Below, piece by piece: positions 1 to 9,776 of a stretch of DNA of 64,000 bases (position 1 is the first letter of the stretch; every line of letters starts with the position of its first letter). The notes below the pieces were generated by a model, which was not told where the DNA came from, searched no databases, and worked only from the letters and a program-made list of their open reading frames with translations. Made by a program: the position numbers and the translations under genes. Where the stretch lies: contig CANMVS010000019.1 in assembly GCA_947501445.1 (NCBI GenBank), positions 1-64,000 on the forward strand, read 5' to 3'. The DNA comes from an uncultured Rhizobiaceae group bacterium (GTDB taxonomy: Bacteria; Pseudomonadota; Alphaproteobacteria; Rhizobiales; Rhizobiaceae).

Positions 1-395
1 TTGAGCAGATAGACCGAGCCGGTTGCCGACAACAGGCCATTGATATTGGACACGGAGCCACCGGTGACACGGTTGAGGGTTGCGCCATTGCCATTGGCAA
101 AATTGACTGTATTGCCCGAACCGATGGAGAAGGAATTCCAGTTGATGATGGCAGCGCTTGAGGATTGGTCAATGAGCATTTTGCCAGTGCCGGTGCCTGA
201 AATACGGGCAATGCCGGCAGCGACATTGCCACCGGTTGGCAGGGCATCCTGCGCATGGGCAGAGCCCGGACCAAAGTAAAAAGAGGCGGATAGCGCCAGA
301 CAGGCAGCGGTCACCGAAACAATATTGCGACGCCGTTTGCCGGCAACCTTTAAATTGCTGTTCGAAATATAATTTATATGGAAGCGCGTATTCAT
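1..395 (-). CDS. Filamentous haemagglutinin N-terminal (TPS) domain protein, partial
   Basis: This is the first ~131 codons of a secreted two-partner-secretion exoprotein; the rest lies beyond the left edge. Reading the minus strand from the ATG at 395 gives MNTRFHINYIS, a basic stretch, a hydrophobic signal core (ACLALSASFYFGPGSAHAQ) and then DALPTGGNVAAGIARISG, the start of a TPS domain. An in-frame TGA lies directly before this ATG, so no longer start exists in this frame, and GGCGGA about 10 bases upstream can act as ribosome binding site. The DNA of 1-289 matches 8177-8465, inside the next gene upstream, with about nine bases in ten identical by eye. The two genes are therefore recent tandem paralogues that diverge mainly in the first ~35 codons. 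The family normally needs a TpsB outer-membrane partner, which is not in this window. Recognition of the domain is firm; the full length and C-terminal repeats are unknown. Confidence 0.85.
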   Translation of the reverse strand, partial: MNTRFHINYISNSNLKVAGKRRRNIVSVTAACLALSASFYFGPGSAHAQDALPTGGNVAAGIARISGTGTGKMLIDQSSSAAIINWNSFSIGSGNTVNFANGNGATLNRVTGGSVSNINGLLSATGSVYLL

Positions 396-780
396 TCATT
401 CATCCGCCTATGTCGCCATATATTTACTTTATAAGGGCACCTACAACAATATCTCTCACTGTATATTAATATTGTCAACAATATAATGCTGCTTATTACT
501 TATTTATACTGTAGCTTGACATCAATACAGATAATGCACCCGGTCTTTAATCCCCTGCAGGGGCTGCCACTTTGGACAAGCAATCGAATTGGAAGCGCTT
601 TGAGGACTCATCCAAACCCGGTGACCCCGTCATTGGTCACAGTTGATGGATTGCGGAAACCATGGCACCGGGTTTCCCATGCGTTGGCTGATGATGCTGC
701 AGCGCATGGAAACGGGTTTGCCGGTTTTGATGTGATCTCCCGGCCAGTGACAATTGCAGACCCGCCAGGTACCGGTCGTA
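396..780. other. Intergenic region between the two TPS paralogues
   Basis: This holds the promoter region of the left gene (AT-rich, about 420-500) and a GC-richer stretch next to the stop of the 2596-residue gene. Two short inverted repeats are visible: CCCCTGCAGGGG near 552-563, and GTGACC(N8)GGTCAC at 621-640. Neither is followed by a T-run on either strand, so no intrinsic terminator is called. No convincing coding sequence is seen on the minus strand; the long plus-strand frame here runs antisense into the neighbouring gene. Confidence 0.5.
449..478 (-). promoter_or_regulatory. Putative sigma-70 promoter of the partial TPS gene
   Basis: On the minus strand TTGACA (478-473) is followed after 18 bases by AGATAT (454-449), about 55 bases before the ATG at 395. 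The surrounding 420-500 is very AT-rich. The upstream TPS paralogue has a similarly spaced TTGACA. The -10 element is imperfect, so this is a prediction only. Confidence 0.4.
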
Positions 781-3700
781 TCAGCGTCCGGCGGCTGAGC
801 CTGTCACAAATCGAATATTGCGAAGCGCGGCCTGATTGTCAGAATGGGGCAGCCGCAGGCAATTTGCCTGCTCCCGGGACAGCGGGTCACATTCGGCTGT
901 TTCAGCCGCATAACCATCCGTATTCACCGCAACACCGGTACCATCACCTGAACCCGGACCAACGTCACCGGGGCCATTGCCACAATTTGCAGTGCTGGTG
1001 CAATTGCCGTTCGGTGGCAATGGAGTGTCTGTTGATTTGACCGGTAGAACAGTGAATTGGCCATCGACATAGGTGATGGTGTAGTTGGAAAGACCAACAC
1101 CTGCTGCATCTGAGCTTTGAATGACATGTGTGCCCTCATTGGCACTGGCGGCGGCTCCACTGCTGGTGACTCTAAAGGTATTTACCAGATCACCGTTCAC
1201 CAGACCGCTGATGTTTGCATCAACACCTTCTACGGAGCCGAATACCACTGTTTCACCGAGAAACTTGGTCCGGCCCAGTGCGGTAATCGTCAGTTCGGCC
1301 TTGTCAACTGTCAAACCACCGTTCCGGTAGGTCACTATGTAGTTGTCAAAGCCGGTGCCACCCTGCACCGCAATATCATAGGCTGCTGGTGACGCATTGG
1401 CAGCCGCATCGGCACCAGCGCTGAAGAGCGCGATACCGGCAAACTGGTCATTGTTGCGGCGACCGTTGATTTCATAATCAACACCTTCGCCCTGGTCGAA
1501 TATCAGCGTCTGGCCATAGGTCTTGGTACGATCGATGGCCCTGATATTCAAGGCAGCCCTGTTGACGGTAAAAATGCCGGCGTTGGTGCTAATGTCGTAA
1601 TTGCTCAATCCGGTTCCCGCTATTGAACCATCAACGTCAATTCTATAACTGCCAATATCGGCCGCTGTAGCAGCACCCGCGCTGGCAAGTGTCAGTCCGG
1701 TGATGGTGTCGTTATTGACCAATCCGTCAACGATGTAGTCCACGCCCGCAGCATTGGCAAAGGTGTGCTGATCACCATAGGTTTTGCTTTGATCTATTAT
1801 GGAAACCTCCAACTGCGCCCTGTGGACGAGTAGGTTTCCGTTGGACATGACCACATCATAATTGTCAAAATCAGCATTCGAGGTAAGGTCAGCGATGGTG
1901 ATATCATAGGGTGTGTTCGACGCACCGGCTGTCATATCAGCCCCCGCACTGGAAAGCATGACACCGGTAAACTGGTCATTATTGCGGCGACCGCTGATTT
2001 CATAATCAACGTCCTCACCGCCGTCAAAGACCAATGTTTCGCCATAAATCTTGCTGCGATCGAGTGCCTTGATTGCCAAGGTGGCCGGATTGACTGTCAG
2101 GGTACCGCTAACATAGGTGGTGTTGTAGTTATCGAGTCCCTGTCCCGTGGCAGCGCGGACATCTATTGCATAATCTCCAATACCCGTAGCCTGGCCATTG
2201 CCGGCGCTGATAAAGGTCATGCCGGTGATAGTATCCGTGTTGACGAGACCGTCGACTGAATAGTCAACGCCTGCGACAGCACCAAAAATCAACAGATCGC
2301 CATAGGTCTTGTTGCGATCAAGCACAGTGATCGTCATATCGGCTGGGTTAACCGTCAGCTTGCCATCTGATACGAATTCAAATGCATAGCCCTGATCGGA
2401 CAGCAAAGTACCGGCGGATACCGAAATGCCGTATGGGCCACCTGCAACGTTTGCGGTGGCGACTGAACCCGGTGAGGTGAGCACCGGCGCACCGGTATAG
2501 GCGGTATTGATATTGCCAGCAGTAAAGGCACCGGACACACCTCGCAACAAGCCGCTAACTTCAAAATTACCCGAAAGGTCAACTGTTTCACCATAGGTCT
2601 TGGTGGCATCGGTTGAGGTAAATGTCAGCGTCGGCTGCTGGCTGAAAATATAGCGATTGCCAACAGCCGTCACATCTTCTGGTCGCAAACTGTCAAATGT
2701 TGCATTCCACAGCGCGTCATTGCCGCTGTCGAGGTTACCGAAGGTGCTGCCTTCCGGCTTATCCGCGTAGACCAGCCAGCGGCCATTGGGTGCGGATAAC
2801 GCATCTGCACCGGCATTGTTGATGAAACTGTCTGCAGCGGCCACGACCAAACCCGTTCCAGCCGACAAAGATTCAAGCGATCCAGCCGAGCTGATGGTCA
2901 GATTACCGGCTCCAACAACCCGGATACTGGCATCCAATGAGAGATTTCTGTCAATTATGAAATTGCCGGCTGTGGCGTCAACGCGATATCCAACACCACT
3001 GTTTAATGCAAACTCTCCTTCTGGATATGAATAGAGTATTTTGTCATTACTCAGGTTACCCCTGGCTGCTGGCAGCAATCCATCGTGTACACTTGTAAGG
3101 TTCGATGCATCCGTGTTGATCCGCAGCCACCCGGCATCAAAGTCCAGACTGGTTGCATGACCACCCGCTGTCATGGCTACCGCATTGCCACGTTCGGTTA
3201 TATCTGCGCTGGCATGCCGTGTGCCGTTCAACCACCCCAGCACCGGCCCGTCCAGCGGATCAAGCGCCAGATAGTGATAGCCATTGGCACCGGTGTAGGT
3301 GGAGCCTGCAAATTCTCCATTGACGGCCACATCCACACCAAGGGCCCCATTGCCCCCTGCGACACCGGAGACCGTGCCGGAGATGACACTGGGGCCATTG
3401 GCAAAACGCCAGTTGAAATAGGGATTGGAAATGCCGGGGATAATGCCCCACACATCACTGTCCCAACCAGATGGCAGGGCTGTCTGAAGCTGTGTTGTTG
3501 TTACACCCGTCATGCCAGATGCATCTCCCGCACCGACACCGGAAGCATGGCCAGTCGTTTCAATATTCCAGTAATTATCGACAGATGTACCAAAATTTCC
3601 CCCGATAAACCCGCCAACATTCTCAGATCCAATCACGTACCCGCTGAAATAGGAGGACTGCACGGTCCCGTTCACATTTTCACCAACAAGTCCGCCAACA

Positions 3701-6700
3701 CCACCCCGACCGGACACCGCACCGGTCGCATAGGAGTTTGCAACTTCGCTGCCCGACCACATATTGCCAACCAGGCCGCCGACCAAGGAACCTCCTTCAA
3801 TATTACCTTGAAAATAGGAGTTGTTGATCACGCCGGCACTTGTAGTGCCCATAAAGCCAACCAGACCGCCCACCCCATTGAAACCGGTTACAGTGCCACC
3901 TGATACAGCAACGTTATTCAGTTGACCGCCGCTGACAACGCCAAAAAGACCGGTATTATGAGTCGACAGTCGCTCAATCTGCAAACCTGCCAAAACATGT
4001 CCGGCACCATCCAACGTGCCTGTAAATGAATTGTGTGCATCGCCAATCGGCACAAAACCAAACTGGCTATCACCGGCATTGGCGGTCTTCCACATATCCG
4101 ACGGGTTATTCAATGCCGATCCTAAATCAATATCATTGGCCAGAAGGTAATCCTGCGCCAGTGTGCCCTGATTCATACCGATCAGTTGAAGCTGATGGGC
4201 ATTGGTAATCGTTGTGGTATGTTCCCATCGCCCAAAGGGACGGGTTTCACCGTCAATCATGGTCCAGTCGTTCGCAAGATTCCAACCCTGGTCTGAATAG
4301 GACGCGGCATTGAAAGCAAAGTTTGTGGCTGAAGGATCTGTGCTTTGTAGCGCTGTAACTCCGCTGACCGTAGCATCAATATTACCCACAGCATGCAGTT
4401 GCCCGGTCGTATCCTTGTCAAAGAATGTATTGAGGAAGAAATTATCGTCATTCACGATTTCACCAACAAGACCGCCTGCAGTGCCTGTTGCCGTTACCAG
4501 TCCGGTCGCATAGCTGTATTGAATTTTATGCGCACCGCTACCGGCCGAGCCGACCAGACCACCAACAGCATTAATTCCGCTTACCGAACCGATGGAATAA
4601 CTGCGGTCAATCACACCACTGTCGAAGTCGACCCCAACCAGTCCACCAACGCCATACATGCCATCCACCACACTGGTAGAATGGGATAGGCTGATCTGGC
4701 CGGAATTTTCACCGACCAGGCCGCCCACACGGGCATTGCCGATCACATGACCACTGGCGTGTGACGTAGCAATGCTGCCAAATGACACACTGCTTTGAGA
4801 GGCCAGATTGGCACCAACCAGGCCGCCTACATATTCAAAGCCAGACACCTGACCGGCATAGGATGTGTCAGTGATTATGCCTGAGAAGGAATTTTGACTG
4901 ACCTTGGAGTTCTTACCGGCCACGCCACCTATGTATGTGCTGAACTCGGTTCTACCGACGACCCCACCCATGGCATGGGATTGTATGATCCGCCCCTGAT
5001 TGTCGCCAACCAGTCCGCCAACGGTATGATTGCCAAGCACCTCACCTGAATATTGCGAATTTTCAATCCAACCGGTATTCCTGCCCGCCAATCCACCAAC
5101 CTGATTGCCCCCTGTGACTGTACCAGTAACATGGGAATAGGAGATACGACCATTATTGATGCCTGCAAGTCCGCCAACGTTATTCAAGCCGACTTTGGCA
5201 AAGGCAACAGCATTCGAATTTGTTATACTGCCACCAACATCGTTAACTCCAACCAACCCGCCGAGGTTGCCAACAGTTCTAACCAAAGTAGACTCAGCGT
5301 GGGAATGAATAACAAAACCCCGGTTTATTCCCACCAAACCACCTATACCCGGATTACTGAAAGTACCCGAAACTAGATTTACCGTCGAATTTGAATGCTC
5401 TATCGTTCCACCGTTCGCAGAACCCTGGTTGGTTCCGACAAGGCCACCGGCCGAACCGGAAAACGTTCCAACCTTGCCAGTTGTGTAGGCATTTTCTATG
5501 TTACCCTCATTCAGACCAACCAATCCACCGACAGACGCCTTTCCTGTCACATCAACGTTCAACAATCCCAGATTGCGGATTGTACCAATGTTATATCCAA
5601 ACAGTCCGATATTGGGCAAAACCGGGAAATTAACCTTCAGGCCGGAGATTGTATGACCATCGCCATCAAAGCTGCCACTGAACGCAACACTGCCACCGGA
5701 ATGGTTAAAGCCCAAAGGTACAAAACCGTTGATATTCCACATGCCGTTGCTGACTCTTTCCGGGCCGAAATCTATGTCATTGGCCAGTGTGTAATCCGCG
5801 CTCAGGTCAATTGTAACCAATTGCAGCTGATGCGTCGTGCTGATTGACGTTGAATACTCCCAACTGCCCATCGGGCGAAAAAAACCATCAATCATAAACC
5901 AGTCGCCGCCAAAATTGAAACCGGCATAGTTGGTAGAGAAATAGGCATCCATATCCACCAATACACCAATGTTGCTGATCGGTGTGTCATCACCTGCCGC
6001 AGTCTGCTGTCCCGTAGATAGCCGATCCCAGTAAACCCCAACAAGTGTTCCCGATGTGTAGTTGCCAAACAGGGCACCCGTGTTCACGCCAGCCGAAACA
6101 GCACCCGCCGCATAGGAATACGAGACATTTCCCGAGTTCGTGCCCGCCAATCCACCTAGTCTTTCATCTCCTGTGATAGAGGCGGTGGAATATGAATTCA
6201 ATATGATGGAATTGTTGTATCCGGCAAGACCGCCTACAGAGTTCGACCCATTGACCGTCCCACTGCTATAGCTCTTTTCTATGACACTAATGTGGGCTTT
6301 GCCAATAAGCCCCCCCACACCATCTGTGCCAGTCGTCGTACCATTGAAATAGGATTGCAACAGCCAACCATTGTCAAGATAGCCTATCAAACCACCTACA
6401 TCTGTCTTCCCGGTGACACTGCCATTGATAACACCAACCTTTTGAATGGTTCCACCATTGGCATAACCAAATAGACCAACGTGATTTTCAGCCGGTCGAT
6501 TAACGGTGAGGCCGGAGATCGCATATCCTGCGCCGTCAAAGCCGCCGGTGAACGGTTGTGCTGCTGTGCCGACAGGTGCAAAACCTTTGCCATCGTTCCA
6601 GCCTACAGTGCCGGAAGCATCAATGTGACCGGCAAGCCTGTACTGCAGTGGCAGGCTAATCTGATTGCCATTGATCCCCTGCAAGCCATAAACGTCGCTT

Positions 6701-8571
6701 ATGAGAAACGGGACTGCGGTTGTTCCTTCCCCTGATGTGGCTCGAAGAAAGCTGCCGTTGTTTATGCGGAAATCGGTTGCACTGAACGTAGGCAATGATC
6801 CTTCCTGCATTTCGGTTCCGACCTGAACCCACACGCCCTGATCAAGGTCAAATCTGGCAACATCAATTGCGGCTCTGGTAATAATATTGTCGCCAGCGTT
6901 TATGGTGAGGCCACCTGCCGTAGCACTGATGGCTCCATTGATGAAAATGTCCTCTGCTGCCATCAGGGTCAGAGTGCTGTTGTTCGTCCAGGTCAGTTCG
7001 TTTTCAATGACTATGTTTCCACTTTGACTACCTGATGCGGCTGTCTGGATAATGTAATTGGCCGTTGCAAGATGACTTTCCAAATCAGCGATGGATATCG
7101 CCGACCGGCCTCCCGGCGCTGTGCCTGTTGTATTAATGTAATAGTCCGTCGGATCGAGCAATACGGTGCCGAATTCACCCACCGTTGCCCGCATATCCGC
7201 CGTACCTTTGTAATCCAGCGTCAGCTTGCCGGAGACCTCGGCAAAGCCGCCATCACCGCTGGTCGGGCCACCACGGGCGGTGATCAGTCCGGCAAACCGG
7301 GTGTGGGTGTCCGACCACAAAACCAGATTGCCGCCATCACCGGCCAGTCCGTCCGCCAATCCATCCGCATGCAATGCTGCCCCGGTTTCAACCGTCAGGC
7401 TCGTTGCCGTCCGGATGCTGTCCGTATGGAAGTTGTTGTCCGCATTGATGCCACCCTGATAGTCGCCACCGATCAAAATGGTGCCACCATTGGCACCGGA
7501 GGCATCAATGATGGAACCGGTGGCAAGGGCAATATCCCTGCCTTCAAGAAGAGCCAGACCGCCGTCGCCATCGATGCCGGTTATGTCAATCTCACCCGCA
7601 TGGCGGATGAAATCGGCATTGATGTAAACTGCGCCACCGGCCGAACCGGCTGATGCGCTGCGCCTTGCCCGGACCTTACTGGTAACATTGACCCTGCCGC
7701 CCGGTGCAGTCAAAAACACCCGGCCACCCGTATTGGCAACGCCCGTTGCACGGATGGAACCACCCGCATTGCCTGCCAGTGCCAGCACATTGCCACCATT
7801 GGCACGCAATTCTGCCTCTGCGGCAGCGATGGCACCGGTGTTTGTCACCGATGTGCCATCCCCGCCCACACGCACCATGAATTTGCCATCGGCAAGCGCT
7901 GCATCGCGCATCAGCACATCATAGCCGGCCACGAGCGCTGCCGTGCCACCGGGTGCATCAATGGACCCGTGGTTTTCCACTTTTGCAGCAACCAGTGCCA
8001 CATCACCGCCCAGCGCACCGATCCGGCCATAGTTGACAATGCTGGCGGCACTGGAACCGGCAAAACCGGTATCACCGCCATTTAGAAAATCATCATCGGT
8101 AATATTCAATGTGGTGCCGACAAAGGAACCACCGACATTGACCACGCCGTCTTTGCCAATGATCACTCCGTTGGGATTAAGCAGATAGACCGAGCCGGTT
8201 GCCGACAGCAGACCATTGATATTGGAAATGGAGCCACCGGTAACCCGGTTGAGGGTTGCGCCATTGCCATTGGCGAAATTGACCTCATTACCCGAACCGA
8301 TGGAGAAGGAATGCCAGTTGATGATGGCAGCGCTTGAGGATTGATCAATCAGCATGCTGCCACTGCCGGTGCCTGAAATACGGGCAATGCCGGCAGCGAC
8401 ATTGCCACCGGTTGGCAGGGCATCCTGCGCACGGGCGGCACCGGGGCCAAAGTAGAAGGCAACCGAAAGCGCCAGACAGGCTATCCGCCACGCAATCGGA
8501 CCTGCCAGTCGTTTGGCTTTTAAGTATTGAAGTTCATTGCATTTATTATCGCAATTCTTTCCTAAAGCCAC
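781..8571 (-). CDS. Large TPS-type filamentous haemagglutinin-like exoprotein with GLUG and MBG repeats (2596 aa)
   Basis: This is a giant secreted adhesin-like protein. A long signal sequence (about 1-48, ending FGPGAARAQ) is followed by the TPS/haemagglutination-activity domain (about 50-165) with the hallmark NPNGV at 132-136. A beta-helical region comes next, then roughly residues 700-1670 filled with GLUG-type repeats of the form VGGLVG-N-G-I-S-S-A-G-V-G. Six MBG-like domains follow, each opening with a K-T-Y-G-type motif near residues 1991, 2091, 2177, 2265, 2354 and 2439. The tail is Gly/Cys-containing and there is no C-terminal autotransporter barrel, so export should need a separate TpsB pore. 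The start is a GTG at 8571, chosen because it lies about 47 bases after a good promoter and precedes the only signal peptide; the ribosome site (GGTGG) is weak. A truncated paralogue lies directly downstream. The ligand and any role in adhesion or biofilm formation are inferred from the family, not visible here. Confidence 0.9.
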   Translation of the reverse strand: MALGKNCDNKCNELQYLKAKRLAGPIAWRIACLALSVAFYFGPGAARAQDALPTGGNVAAGIARISGTGSGSMLIDQSSSAAIINWHSFSIGSGNEVNFANGNGATLNRVTGGSISNINGLLSATGSVYLLNPNGVIIGKDGVVNVGGSFVGTTLNITDDDFLNGGDTGFAGSSAASIVNYGRIGALGGDVALVAAKVENHGSIDAPGGTAALVAGYDVLMRDAALADGKFMVRVGGDGTSVTNTGAIAAAEAELRANGGNVLALAGNAGGSIRATGVANTGGRVFLTAPGGRVNVTSKVRARRSASAGSAGGAVYINADFIRHAGEIDITGIDGDGGLALLEGRDIALATGSIIDASGANGGTILIGGDYQGGINADNNFHTDSIRTATSLTVETGAALHADGLADGLAGDGGNLVLWSDTHTRFAGLITARGGPTSGDGGFAEVSGKLTLDYKGTADMRATVGEFGTVLLDPTDYYINTTGTAPGGRSAISIADLESHLATANYIIQTAASGSQSGNIVIENELTWTNNSTLTLMAAEDIFINGAISATAGGLTINAGDNIITRAAIDVARFDLDQGVWVQVGTEMQEGSLPTFSATDFRINNGSFLRATSGEGTTAVPFLISDVYGLQGINGNQISLPLQYRLAGHIDASGTVGWNDGKGFAPVGTAAQPFTGGFDGAGYAISGLTVNRPAENHVGLFGYANGGTIQKVGVINGSVTGKTDVGGLIGYLDNGWLLQSYFNGTTTGTDGVGGLIGKAHISVIEKSYSSGTVNGSNSVGGLAGYNNSIILNSYSTASITGDERLGGLAGTNSGNVSYSYAAGAVSAGVNTGALFGNYTSGTLVGVYWDRLSTGQQTAAGDDTPISNIGVLVDMDAYFSTNYAGFNFGGDWFMIDGFFRPMGSWEYSTSISTTHQLQLVTIDLSADYTLANDIDFGPERVSNGMWNINGFVPLGFNHSGGSVAFSGSFDGDGHTISGLKVNFPVLPNIGLFGYNIGTIRNLGLLNVDVTGKASVGGLVGLNEGNIENAYTTGKVGTFSGSAGGLVGTNQGSANGGTIEHSNSTVNLVSGTFSNPGIGGLVGINRGFVIHSHAESTLVRTVGNLGGLVGVNDVGGSITNSNAVAFAKVGLNNVGGLAGINNGRISYSHVTGTVTGGNQVGGLAGRNTGWIENSQYSGEVLGNHTVGGLVGDNQGRIIQSHAMGGVVGRTEFSTYIGGVAGKNSKVSQNSFSGIITDTSYAGQVSGFEYVGGLVGANLASQSSVSFGSIATSHASGHVIGNARVGGLVGENSGQISLSHSTSVVDGMYGVGGLVGVDFDSGVIDRSYSIGSVSGINAVGGLVGSAGSGAHKIQYSYATGLVTATGTAGGLVGEIVNDDNFFLNTFFDKDTTGQLHAVGNIDATVSGVTALQSTDPSATNFAFNAASYSDQGWNLANDWTMIDGETRPFGRWEHTTTITNAHQLQLIGMNQGTLAQDYLLANDIDLGSALNNPSDMWKTANAGDSQFGFVPIGDAHNSFTGTLDGAGHVLAGLQIERLSTHNTGLFGVVSGGQLNNVAVSGGTVTGFNGVGGLVGFMGTTSAGVINNSYFQGNIEGGSLVGGLVGNMWSGSEVANSYATGAVSGRGGVGGLVGENVNGTVQSSYFSGYVIGSENVGGFIGGNFGTSVDNYWNIETTGHASGVGAGDASGMTGVTTTQLQTALPSGWDSDVWGIIPGISNPYFNWRFANGPSVISGTVSGVAGGNGALGVDVAVNGEFAGSTYTGANGYHYLALDPLDGPVLGWLNGTRHASADITERGNAVAMTAGGHATSLDFDAGWLRINTDASNLTSVHDGLLPAARGNLSNDKILYSYPEGEFALNSGVGYRVDATAGNFIIDRNLSLDASIRVVGAGNLTISSAGSLESLSAGTGLVVAAADSFINNAGADALSAPNGRWLVYADKPEGSTFGNLDSGNDALWNATFDSLRPEDVTAVGNRYIFSQQPTLTFTSTDATKTYGETVDLSGNFEVSGLLRGVSGAFTAGNINTAYTGAPVLTSPGSVATANVAGGPYGISVSAGTLLSDQGYAFEFVSDGKLTVNPADMTITVLDRNKTYGDLLIFGAVAGVDYSVDGLVNTDTITGMTFISAGNGQATGIGDYAIDVRAATGQGLDNYNTTYVSGTLTVNPATLAIKALDRSKIYGETLVFDGGEDVDYEISGRRNNDQFTGVMLSSAGADMTAGASNTPYDITIADLTSNADFDNYDVVMSNGNLLVHRAQLEVSIIDQSKTYGDQHTFANAAGVDYIVDGLVNNDTITGLTLASAGAATAADIGSYRIDVDGSIAGTGLSNYDISTNAGIFTVNRAALNIRAIDRTKTYGQTLIFDQGEGVDYEINGRRNNDQFAGIALFSAGADAAANASPAAYDIAVQGGTGFDNYIVTYRNGGLTVDKAELTITALGRTKFLGETVVFGSVEGVDANISGLVNGDLVNTFRVTSSGAAASANEGTHVIQSSDAAGVGLSNYTITYVDGQFTVLPVKSTDTPLPPNGNCTSTANCGNGPGDVGPGSGDGTGVAVNTDGYAAETAECDPLSREQANCLRLPHSDNQAALRNIRFVTGSAAGR

Positions 8572-9200
8572 TTTTTACACCACCATCTTCATATAATAAA
8601 GCGTCATAATAAATACAATGACTTCATTATCTTCATTAATAGTGTATTTTGTCAAGTAACACTCTATTTTATGCGTATATTTGTCAGTATTATTAGCTTT
8701 ACATACGTTCGTTCCATATATTATATCATTTTGTTCACTCGTATTTTACTAAATTATCTTGCATTAACGCGACTGTGTGCTGCCTATCGCGCAATTTTTA
8801 GTTGATACTGAGTTTTGAAAATTATTTAATACTAACAGCCTGTATTATTTCCTCATATTTCTTAGCTGTGTAGGCCAGTATTTCCAGTGATGGCTACTCA
8901 ACAGTTTTGAAATTTTGAAAACTGTGCCGGCCATTGATTTTGTTATGGCAGGAAGAGACGGTGACGGTGGAGGTATCACAGGCACTTGCACCCACCGATG
9001 GAGGCGCCCATGTATCTTTCAAGGCTGCGCCTGATGCTTCAGGCAAAGCAAGGCAACATGAACTAACACTTGGCTTCACAGTCAGTTTCTTATTGGGAGC
9101 GTTGCGCAATAAGGTACCTGCCTGAATTCACTTGAGTTACTCAGGCAATCATACTGATCGATCACGCTGCACTTGCATGCCCACAGCGTCGAAAGTACAA
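8572..9200. other. AT-rich upstream region of the TPS gene
   Basis: From 8580 to about 8880 the sequence is strikingly AT-rich compared with the window and holds the promoter described at 8626-8655. From 8890 to 9200 the composition returns to normal. A 63-codon frame from a TTG at 8934 reads as protein-like sequence but has no ribosome binding site and no recognisable family, so it is not called. No terminator was found downstream of the IalB-like gene. Confidence 0.5.
8626..8655 (-). promoter_or_regulatory. Sigma-70-like promoter of the large TPS gene
   Basis: On the minus strand a perfect TTGACA (8655-8650) is followed after 18 bases by GATAAT (8631-8626), which matches TATAAT at five of six positions. 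This predicts a transcript start near 8618 and a leader of about 47 bases before the GTG start. Confidence 0.6.
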
Positions 9201-9776
9201 TCAGTCCTGCGTTTTCAGTGCTTTCAATCCTGCCGAAATGCCCATGAGTGATAAGGGTGTTTTTGTAATGGCGCCGTCGCGCTGCTGAATCACCAGTTCC
9301 GCCCGGCCCCCTGCACGCATCGCTCTGCCAAGCCGACCGGAAAGTGGTACAGGTGCAACACATCCATTGACATCACAGGCCTGAAAGGCGAGCCGACCGT
9401 ATTTTCGCCCGTCAACGCTTACCTGAATGCCGCCCGGCAGGTGTACAGCCAAGGGTGTTCGTAGAATCAGGACGTTCGCGTCTTTTTGTGCAGCAGCTGG
9501 CACAATTATTGTGGTCACCGCGGGCGTACCTTCCGGCGTAACCGGTTGCAATTGGCATCGCCTCTGATCTTCTTTCGCGACAAGGCAGCTCATGGACCAA
9601 TCACCAAATCGGGTAAGCTCCGGCACCGTCTGAACGCTGTTGTCGATCTGATCAATCAAAAGCGCCTGCACCGAGCCGGTACCAAGCAGGAGAACCAGCG
9701 CACCGAATATTGGGCGAACCATGGCTGAAAAAATGTGTCGTTTGCCGCAGGTTGAAGAACAAAATATCTGACGCAT
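9201..9776 (-). CDS. Invasion-associated locus B (IalB) family protein
   Basis: This is a small secreted protein of the IalB family (Pfam Invas_assoc_IalB), known from Bartonella, Brucella and many free-living alphaproteobacteria. An N-terminal signal segment (VRPIFGALVLLLGTGSVQA) is followed by the family features FGDWSMSC, a second cysteine in RRCQLQ, LRTPLAVHLPGGI, and a CDVNGC pair that probably forms a disulphide. It ends with an ISAGLKAL segment typical of the family. The ATG at 9776 is preferred because a weak GAAAG lies upstream; an internal ATG at 9722 begins directly at the signal peptide and is an alternative. It stands alone between the TPS locus and a divergent thioesterase gene. 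In pathogens IalB affects erythrocyte entry; in most genomes its role is unknown, so no specific function is claimed. Confidence 0.85.
   Translation of the reverse strand: MRQIFCSSTCGKRHIFSAMVRPIFGALVLLLGTGSVQALLIDQIDNSVQTVPELTRFGDWSMSCLVAKEDQRRCQLQPVTPEGTPAVTTIIVPAAAQKDANVLILRTPLAVHLPGGIQVSVDGRKYGRLAFQACDVNGCVAPVPLSGRLGRAMRAGGRAELVIQQRDGAITKTPLSLMGISAGLKALKTQD

Noticed and set aside
552-563. CCCCTGCAGGGG palindrome as terminator of the TPS gene
   Set aside because: No loop and no T-run on the minus strand; a 12-base palindrome alone is not enough.
1240-2620. CRISPR-like periodic repeats
   Set aside because: The periodicity of about 260 bases is that of protein domains in a coding frame, not short repeats with spacers.
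3085-3903. Long plus-strand frame opposite the TPS gene
   Set aside because: It is antisense to low-complexity repeats of a clear gene; such frames arise from repeat composition.
8934-9125. 63-codon plus-strand frame with protein-like sequence
   Set aside because: It starts with TTG, has no ribosome binding site and no recognisable family, and an equally long frame runs on the other strand.
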